A stretch of DNA of 64,000 nt from the NCBI RefSeq assembly GCF_004354365.1, contig NZ_SJCY01000006.1, forward strand, positions 1 to 64,000, written 5' to 3'. Every line of letters starts with the position of its first letter. Positions within the stretch are counted from its first letter, which is position 1. The translations under genes were made by a program, and so were the position numbers. The notes below the pieces were generated by a model. The model searched no databases, was not told the DNA's origin, and saw nothing but the letters and a program-made list of their open reading frames with translations. Below are positions 62,847 through 64,000 of this stretch, in pieces. This DNA is from Pedobacter changchengzhani. Its GTDB lineage: Bacteria; Bacteroidota; Bacteroidia; Sphingobacteriales; Sphingobacteriaceae.

Positions 62847-64000
62847 TTAAAATTTCGTTTGCGCATCAGTTTTATGGCTGATCAACAGCAAACCTAAAAG
62901 CGTAATTAAACCATTTACTAAAATGAGCTCTACACTAAAAACATATCCTCCAAAAAGTTTGACTGAATTGCTTGCAAGCAAGTAACATAAAAAAGGTGAT
63001 AATAAGCATACCAATGGAACTAATTTATCCTTTAAACCCCGTTTTTTTACAAATAAACCAAAACTGTATAAACCTAAAAGTGGTCCGTAAGTGTAAGCCG
63101 CAATCGTGAAGATTAAACTCACAACCGAAGAACTGTTCATTGCGTTGATGATTAAGATAACCAAAAACATCAATATGGAGAAAAATATGTGTACCGTATG
63201 GCGCTTTTTAACCGCATTTGTAGCATTTACTTTGTCTGCCTTATCCATGCCCAAAAAATCTACACAAAAAGAAGTAGTCAACGCCGTTAGTGCAGAATCT
63301 GTTGTGGCAAATGTAGCCGCTGTTAAGCCCAACATAAATACAATTGCGGGTACTGCACCTAAATGATTTAAGGCAATTTCGGGAAACAATAAATCTGTTC
63401 GTGGCTTGCCTGTTATATGATCTAAGGGAATTTCAATGCCATTTTTAGCAGCGAAAATATAGAGCAATGCGCCAACGCTTAAAAAGAATACGTTTAAAAT
63501 TACAAATACACCGGTAAAGGTAAACATGTTCTTTTTCGCTTCCTTTATTGTGCCCATACTTAAGTTCTTTTGCATTAAATCTTGGTCTAAACCCGTCATC
63601 GCAATCGTTACAAAAATACCGCCGATAAATTGTTTGCTGAAGTAGAATTTACTGCCCAAAAAATCATCTAAAAAGAAAATTTTAGAATAGCTGCTATTTT
63701 TTACCGTCTCGAAAGCTTGGGGGATATTAAAATCTAAGCTCCTGCAAATAAAATAAATAGTTAAAAATACAGATAGCACTAAAAAAAATGTTTGCAGGGT
63801 ATCGGTAATAATGATTGTTTTTAAACCACCTTTAAAAGTGTAAGACCAAATTAAAGCCAGCGAAATAAGTACCGTTAACCAAAAAGGTATGCCATAATTA
63901 TCAAAAATGAAGCGTTGCAAAACAATTACCACGAGGTACAATCGGGTTGCAGAGCCAAGTGTACGACTTAATAAAAATATAGAAGCGGCAGTTTTATAGC
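62847..64000 (-). CDS. Sodium:solute symporter, 5' part outside the window
   Basis: This is an SSS-family Na+-coupled transporter. The frame is open through the right edge: codons upstream of 63941 read YKTAASIFLLSRTLGSATR, continuing family sequence, so no start lies in the window and about 380 C-terminal residues are present of about 500. Helices and the motif TGLDQDLMQKNLSMGTIKEAKKN match SSS proteins; GLTAATFATTDSALTALTTSF is the conserved helix-8 region. The substrate is unknown. Confidence 0.92.
   Translation of the reverse strand, partial: YKTAASIFLLSRTLGSATRLYLVVIVLQRFIFDNYGIPFWLTVLISLALIWSYTFKGGLKTIIITDTLQTFFLVLSVFLTIYFICRSLDFNIPQAFETVKNSSYSKIFFLDDFLGSKFYFSKQFIGGIFVTIAMTGLDQDLMQKNLSMGTIKEAKKNMFTFTGVFVILNVFFLSVGALLYIFAAKNGIEIPLDHITGKPRTDLLFPEIALNHLGAVPAIVFMLGLTAATFATTDSALTALTTSFCVDFLGMDKADKVNATNAVKKRHTVHIFFSILMFLVILIINAMNSSSVVSLIFTIAAYTYGPLLGLYSFGLFVKKRGLKDKLVPLVCLLSPFLCYLLASNSVKLFGGYVFSVELILVNGLITLLGLLLISHKTDAQTKF

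Overview
The window looks like a chromosomal segment of a Bacteroidota bacterium, most likely a Sphingobacteriaceae/Pedobacter-like species. The sequence is AT-rich. Ribosome binding sites are weak and A-rich. Several promoters match the Bacteroidota pattern (TTTG, about 19 bp, TAnnTTTG). Lineage-typical genes include a MurF-alanine racemase fusion, an all-in-one hybrid two-component regulator, carboxypeptidase-regulatory-domain TonB receptors and LolE-like permeases. The genus is an inference; no rRNA gene is present.

Layout. 1-1.8 kb: IS110-family insertion sequence (no terminal inverted repeats found). 1.9-7 kb: SlyD-type isomerase, an outer-membrane receptor and a two-component system. 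7-21 kb: mostly housekeeping genes (fmt, topoisomerase IB, NamZ-like muramidase, LolE-like permease, truA, YchJ, a lone DUF4143 ATPase behind a large palindrome, mazG, AI-2E transporter operon, aldo/keto reductase, mnmD), then 65-bp tandem repeats. 21-24.3 kb: a zinc/cadmium ATPase and several small transcription units (a 28-codon ORF with its own terminator and two sRNA candidates). 24.9-26.4 kb: sialate O-acetylesterase.

26.4-33.6 kb is the most interesting locus. It holds a five-gene operon of a flavoprotein disulfide reductase, an ABC ATPase, a permease/binding-protein fusion, egtB and egtD, meeting a convergent class V PLP enzyme tail to tail. I read it as ergothioneine synthesis (EgtD, EgtB, candidate EgtE), uptake (EgtUV-like, although the family is usually annotated as glycine betaine transport) and possibly reduction. 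The binding-protein domain of the transporter appears circularly permuted.

34-47 kb: four 140-bp tandem repeats, then a carbohydrate locus (a modular clan-A-like glycosidase, a GH2 enzyme with malectin domain, a second sialate O-acetylesterase, an alpha/beta esterase and a hybrid two-component regulator) without a SusC/SusD pair. 47-51.2 kb: a metal locus with a DtxR/MntR regulator divergent from a TonB receptor-thioredoxin-TPR operon. A DtxR-type palindrome lies between the divergent promoters, and the operon ends in what looks like only the last helix of an Nramp transporter. 51.3-57 kb: sRNA candidate, copper nitrite reductase, a 252-bp MITE that separates a WalJ-like gene from its probable terminator, and a LacI regulator with uxuA. 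57-64 kb: tRNA-Arg, tRNA-Leu and tRNA-Gly, recX, murF-alr, a DUF502 membrane protein, an ArsC-like protein, a LOG protein and a sodium:solute symporter cut by the right edge.
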